A DNA stretch of 64,000 nucleotides from Ornithinibacillus scapharcae TW25 (GTDB lineage: Bacteria > Bacillota > Bacilli > Bacillales > Amphibacillaceae), in assembly GCF_000190475.1 (NCBI RefSeq), contig NZ_AEWH01000008.1, positions 16,350 to 80,349 on the forward strand, given 5' to 3'. A program made the position numbers and the translations under genes. Positions 61,450 to 64,000 of the stretch are shown in pieces (position 1 is the first letter of the stretch; every line of letters starts with the position of its first letter). Under the pieces are notes generated by a model, which was not told where the DNA came from, made no database searches, and saw only the letters and a list, made by a program, of their open reading frames with translations.

Positions 61450-61478
61450 AATACGGATGGAATATATAAAAAGTTCCC
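61450..61478 (-). promoter_or_regulatory. ECF-sigma-type promoter of the ydbST-like operon
   Basis: On the minus strand GGAACT (61477-61472) plus a T run is followed, after exactly 16 bases, by CGTATT (61455-61450). This fits the extracytoplasmic-function consensus (about TGAAAC/GGAAC, N16, CGTATA/CGTATT). It starts about 34 bases before the ydbS ATG. In B. subtilis this operon is driven by sigma-W, so a sigma-W-like factor is the likely reader. Confidence 0.7.
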
Positions 61479-61490
61479 GAAAAGAATCGA

Positions 61491-61529
61491 AAAATCGAAC
61501 TGATTCCGTTTATAGTTGAATCAGCTCGA
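61491..61529 (-). terminator. Terminator of the adhB-containing operon
   Basis: TCGAACTGATTC (61495-61506) pairs with GAATCAGCTCGA (61518-61529) with one mismatch; on the minus strand TTTTT follows the hairpin. Directly downstream of adhB. Confidence 0.75.
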
Positions 61530-61549
61530 TTATCACTCAAACATTATAG

Positions 61550-62692
61550 CTATGGTTGCAGAACAACCTTAATACAGTTATCCATTTTCGTGTCGAAAAT
61601 TTCGTATCCATGTTTGGCATCTTCAAGTGGTATTTTATGTGTAATAATATCACTTAAGTCAATCTTCCCGGCTGCAATAAGGTCATGTAGAGTTGGCATG
61701 TAATGAATAACTGGTGCCTGTCCAGTGCGAATATTAACATTGCGCATAAAAATGTCTCCAAAAGGAAATCCATTATATCTGGCACCATACACGCCCGTAA
61801 CTTGAATATTTCCACCTTTTCTAACTGCTTGGCTAGCCATTACCAAGGCGCCCATCGCACCACCATGAAGCTTTGCTCCTGCTGCTAAAAACTCCAGATC
61901 TGTCATCTTGCCGTCCATACCAACACAATCAATGACAATATCTGCTCCGCCTTTAGTCATCTCACGCAGGTATTCTCCTGCATTCTCATAGTCCTCAAAG
62001 TTTACGATTTCCACATTGTTTGTTCGTTTCGCATGTTCTAGTCGATAGCCAACATAATCTACAGCAATTACTCGTTTGGCACCTTTTAACCATGCAAACT
62101 TTTGAGCTAGTAAACCAATAGGTCCACAGCCCAGAATAATAACAGTATCTCCTTCTTTCATTCCGGAATTATCTACGCTCCAATATGCGGTTGTACCAGC
62201 ATCCGCAATTAAAACTAAATTATCATCATCCACTTCACTATTCTCCGGAATTTTAAATGGGGTAAAATTTCCATACGGTACACGCATATATTCTGCTTGT
62301 CCTCCTGGATACCCCCCAGTCGTTCCAGAATATCCAAAATAAGCTCCCATTTCTCCATTATCATTGGAGTTATCACATTGACTTTCTAGTTCATGCTTAC
62401 AAAACCAACACTCTCCACAGCTAACATTAAAGGGGATAACTACACGATCCCCTTTCTGAACCTTTGTAACATCGGGACCAACTTCTTCTACAATACCCAT
62501 TGGTTCGTGACCGATAATATAATCTTGCTGAATATTTGGTATCATGCCGTGTATTAAATGTAAATCTGATCCACATATTGCTGTGTTCGTTAACTTAATA
62601 ATAATATCATCAGACTTTTGTATTTTTGGTGCTTCTACTTCTTTTACAACAACTTCTTTTACACCTTGAAAGGTTACAGCCTTCATCATCAT
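61550..62692 (-). CDS. adhB: Zinc-dependent alcohol dehydrogenase, AdhB-like
   Basis: About 380 residues (B. subtilis AdhB 378). The catalytic Zn motif is CGSDLHLIHG, GHEPMGIVEEVG follows, the structural Zn Cys cluster is CGECWFCKHELESQC, and the NAD loop is LGCGPIGLLAQ. The class resembles glutathione-independent formaldehyde dehydrogenases. Three ATGs in a row follow GGAAGGAGG, so the exact start may be up to two codons in. It lies 17 bases after the coat-F gene, as in the B. subtilis yraG-yraF-adhB-yraE-yraD group, which is sporulation-associated. Confidence 0.9.
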   Translation of the reverse strand: MMMKAVTFQGVKEVVVKEVEAPKIQKSDDIIIKLTNTAICGSDLHLIHGMIPNIQQDYIIGHEPMGIVEEVGPDVTKVQKGDRVVIPFNVSCGECWFCKHELESQCDNSNDNGEMGAYFGYSGTTGGYPGGQAEYMRVPYGNFTPFKIPENSEVDDDNLVLIADAGTTAYWSVDNSGMKEGDTVIILGCGPIGLLAQKFAWLKGAKRVIAVDYVGYRLEHAKRTNNVEIVNFEDYENAGEYLREMTKGGADIVIDCVGMDGKMTDLEFLAAGAKLHGGAMGALVMASQAVRKGGNIQVTGVYGARYNGFPFGDIFMRNVNIRTGQAPVIHYMPTLHDLIAAGKIDLSDIITHKIPLEDAKHGYEIFDTKMDNCIKVVLQP

Positions 62693-62709
62693 CCTCCTTC
62701 CGTTTTCTC

Positions 62710-63069
62710 TTATTGCGGTGGTGTTGGAAATAAACCCTTACGATTGTTATTTTCCGGAAAAAGCTTTAAATTAGCGATTTCTATTGCCGTTTGCGCAGCA
62801 TTTAAATCAAGAATTTGCTGTTCGCTCACGTCATATGGATGAACCCATTTTTTCTGAAGCATTAATTCTAAAATCTCGGTTTGGAGATCAATAGCAGCTT
62901 CCATCTGATTGCGAAGAGTTGTCCTAACTTCCGGACTTGCTGCCTCTGTTATCGCAATCGAATAATTTCTGATTCCTTCCTTGACTGTAATTAAAAAATC
63001 CAGTGCTAACGATGAATCTATCTGCTCAGGCATTCCAACCGAATTAATAGGATCTAAGTAGTCATTCAT
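62710..63069 (-). CDS. yraF: Coat F domain spore-coat-like protein (YraF-like)
   Basis: 119 residues (B. subtilis YraF about 122). The Coat F domain is seen as ALDFLITVKEGIRNYSIAIT, SPEVRTTLRNQMEAAIDLQT and MLQKKWVHPYDVSEQQ. These proteins form four-helix bundles in the spore coat. It lies between the small upstream gene (yraG-like) and adhB on the minus strand. GAGGTGG precedes the start. Confidence 0.88.
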   Translation of the reverse strand: MNDYLDPINSVGMPEQIDSSLALDFLITVKEGIRNYSIAITEAASPEVRTTLRNQMEAAIDLQTEILELMLQKKWVHPYDVSEQQILDLNAAQTAIEIANLKLFPENNNRKGLFPTPPQ

Positions 63070-63082
63070 GTTTCCACCTCAC

Positions 63083-63289
63083 TTACTCTGTTTTGGAATA
63101 AGAATATAGACGTTGTAACTGTTTGATATCCACAATAGACATCTCGACACTTTTTTGCATTAGGGCTCGTAAATCTTGATCAAACACAATCCCCTGCATC
63201 AGTTTTGATTTTAATAAGGCTAATGTCTTTACATTTAATATTTCATGCATATCCATTGTCTCGTGATAGGCTAGCTCATCTTTTCCCAC
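63083..63289 (-). CDS. yraG: Small spore-coat-associated protein (YraG-like)
   Basis: 68 residues: YHETMDMHEILNVKTLALLK then SKLMQGIVFDQDLRALMQKS. It is paralogous to the plus-strand gene at 63441 (shared pattern of HE, LQ/MHEIL, K-x-L, L-x-K-x-x-M-x-G). AAGGAGG precedes the ATG. Short proteins of this type always accompany coat-F genes in Bacillaceae. First gene of the minus-strand coat operon. Confidence 0.82.
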   Translation of the reverse strand: MGKDELAYHETMDMHEILNVKTLALLKSKLMQGIVFDQDLRALMQKSVEMSIVDIKQLQRLYSYSKTE

Positions 63290-63440
63290 TTTCCTAAAAA
63301 CCTCCTTACTAACTGAAAACTATCCATATTTTCTCTTTAATAGGCTAAGCTATACACAAATGTACAAACTCTGTTATGTTGGATATTTTTTTAGGCAATG
63401 CGTAACCTAATAAAAATTTATTGTATTAGGAGTGACCTAT

Positions 63441-63647
63441 ATGACAGACCGTTTAGCACTTCACGAACGTCTTGAATTACAAGAGATACTAACATTTAAG
63501 AATTTATGTCTAACAAAATCTGCGATGATGAAAGGGTTAGTAGGCTGCGAGGAACTGAAAGCAATACTAGAGGCCGACGAAACAGAAGGAAAAGCACACG
63601 TTGAACAGCTTAAAAAATTACTAACGAGTAAGGAAGTGGTAATGTGA
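63441..63647 (+). CDS. yraE: Small spore-coat-associated protein (YraE-like)
   Basis: 68 residues from the ATG at 63441, eight bases after AGGAG. RLALHERLELQEILTFKNLC then LTKSAMMKGLVGCEELKAIL parallels the YraG-like protein across the divergent intergenic region. Its stop overlaps the next coat-F gene start (GTGA). The 150 bases between the two divergent units must hold both promoters; I found no certain sigma-K or sigma-E motif. Confidence 0.82.
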   Translation: MTDRLALHERLELQEILTFKNLCLTKSAMMKGLVGCEELKAILEADETEGKAHVEQLKKLLTSKEVVM

Positions 63648-63943
63648 CGAACATGCTTCAAAAAATCGCAGGTATGGGTGGGATGACAGACCAGGTTATC
63701 GCGACTGATTTTTTAATTTCGGCAAAATCGGCAGTTAGAAATTACACTTTTGCTTTAACAGAATCAGTCACACCTGATGTTAGGGATGTACTACGTAGAC
63801 AATTGGCTGTTGCAATTGAAACCCATGAGAAGATTAGCCAATATATGATGGAAAAGGGTTATTATAATCCTAGTGATTTCGATAAGCAGTTAGAAGTTGA
63901 TTTACAAGCATCTAAAGCAGCACTCAAATTAGCAGGTAAGTAG
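63644..63943 (+). CDS. yraD: Coat F domain spore-coat-like protein (YraD-like)
   Basis: 99 residues, the same length as B. subtilis YraD, with a GTG start overlapping the YraE-like stop codon by four bases. The Coat F domain is ATDFLISAKSAVRNYTFALT, TPDVRDVLRRQLAVAIETHE and MMEKGYYNPSDFDKQL. It is clearly paralogous to the YraF-like protein. Together the four small genes form two divergent [small protein + coat F] pairs. Confidence 0.88.
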   Translation: MTNMLQKIAGMGGMTDQVIATDFLISAKSAVRNYTFALTESVTPDVRDVLRRQLAVAIETHEKISQYMMEKGYYNPSDFDKQLEVDLQASKAALKLAGK

Positions 63944-63956
63944 CATTAAACTATCT

Positions 63957-63995
63957 AAAAGGCATGATAGTCAATTCTTCTATCATGCCACTACT
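63957..63995 (+). terminator. Terminator after the YraD-like gene
   Basis: GGCATGATAG (63961-63970) pairs perfectly with CTATCATGCC (63980-63989), followed by ACTACTTTTTA. Confidence 0.7.
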
Positions 63996-64000
63996 TTTTA

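Noticed and set aside
63290-63440. Sigma-K-like promoters for the divergent coat genes
   Set aside because: Some partial CATA-like matches exist, but none has both boxes with proper spacing.

Overview
The window looks like chromosomal DNA of an endospore-forming, low-GC member of the Bacillaceae, probably a halotolerant or alkalitolerant genus near Oceanobacillus, Ornithinibacillus or Virgibacillus. The signs are an AT-rich base composition, strong AGGAGG-type ribosome sites, many TTG and GTG starts, a complete seven-gene Mrp antiporter operon, a SinR-type repressor, PrsW and YdbS/YdbT homologues, and a spore-coat/alcohol dehydrogenase block like the B. subtilis yraG-yraF-adhB-yraE-yraD group. 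I see no rRNA, tRNA, CRISPR array, prophage or intact insertion sequence. The genus is an inference.

Layout. 1-1956: 3' part of a PAS-GGDEF-EAL protein. 1987-6315: a tightly coupled operon of DUF485 protein, ActP-like symporter, LytS-type kinase and LytTR regulator. 6.5-9.2 kb: a lipoprotein, two VOC proteins divergent from a TetR regulator, and a DoxX protein. 9.3-18.6 kb: a ten-gene exopolysaccharide (EPS) operon on the minus strand that ends with a SinR-like repressor gene. Its upstream region (18.65-18.88 kb) carries SinR-type operators and a GC-rich, probably structured leader. 19.0-23.1 kb: small membrane and zinc-ribbon genes with several broken genes. 23.4-32.0 kb: a tyrosine recombinase, a Usp-like protein, mrpABCDEFG and an MscS channel. 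32.3-36.1 kb: a lipoprotein and a three-gene ABC exporter. 36.3-40.8 kb: a TetR regulator divergent from an FMN reductase and a DsbA/SpxH-like protein, then a CueP-like lipoprotein, a phosphoesterase and an SDR protein. 40.9-41.2 kb: an array of CGCG cores about 20 bp apart. 41.3-45.0 kb: PrsW, DinB, an MFS transporter and a frameshifted CBO0543 gene. 45.0-49.4 kb: an ABC transporter-PadR operon behind a 47-bp perfect palindrome. 49.5-58.6 kb: small genes, gene fragments, dispersed GGGACA/TGTCCC repeats, a frameshifted dihydroorotate-dehydrogenase-like membrane fusion and an MFS pump. 58.8-61.5 kb: YdbS/YdbT homologues behind an ECF-type promoter. 61.5-63.9 kb: the adhB/coat-F block.

How genes work together. 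The EPS operon probably makes, polymerises, exports and trims a surface polysaccharide under feedback from its own SinR-like product. Mrp and MscS serve ion and osmotic homeostasis. PrsW (release of sigma-W in B. subtilis) and YdbS/YdbT (sigma-W regulon in B. subtilis) suggest a cell-envelope stress theme. Three transcription units sit next to palindromic operators that match an adjacent TetR or PadR gene.

At least four genes carry an apparent single-base frameshift, most at or beside A/T homopolymers. They may be assembly errors, natural decay or slippage, and raw reads would separate these.
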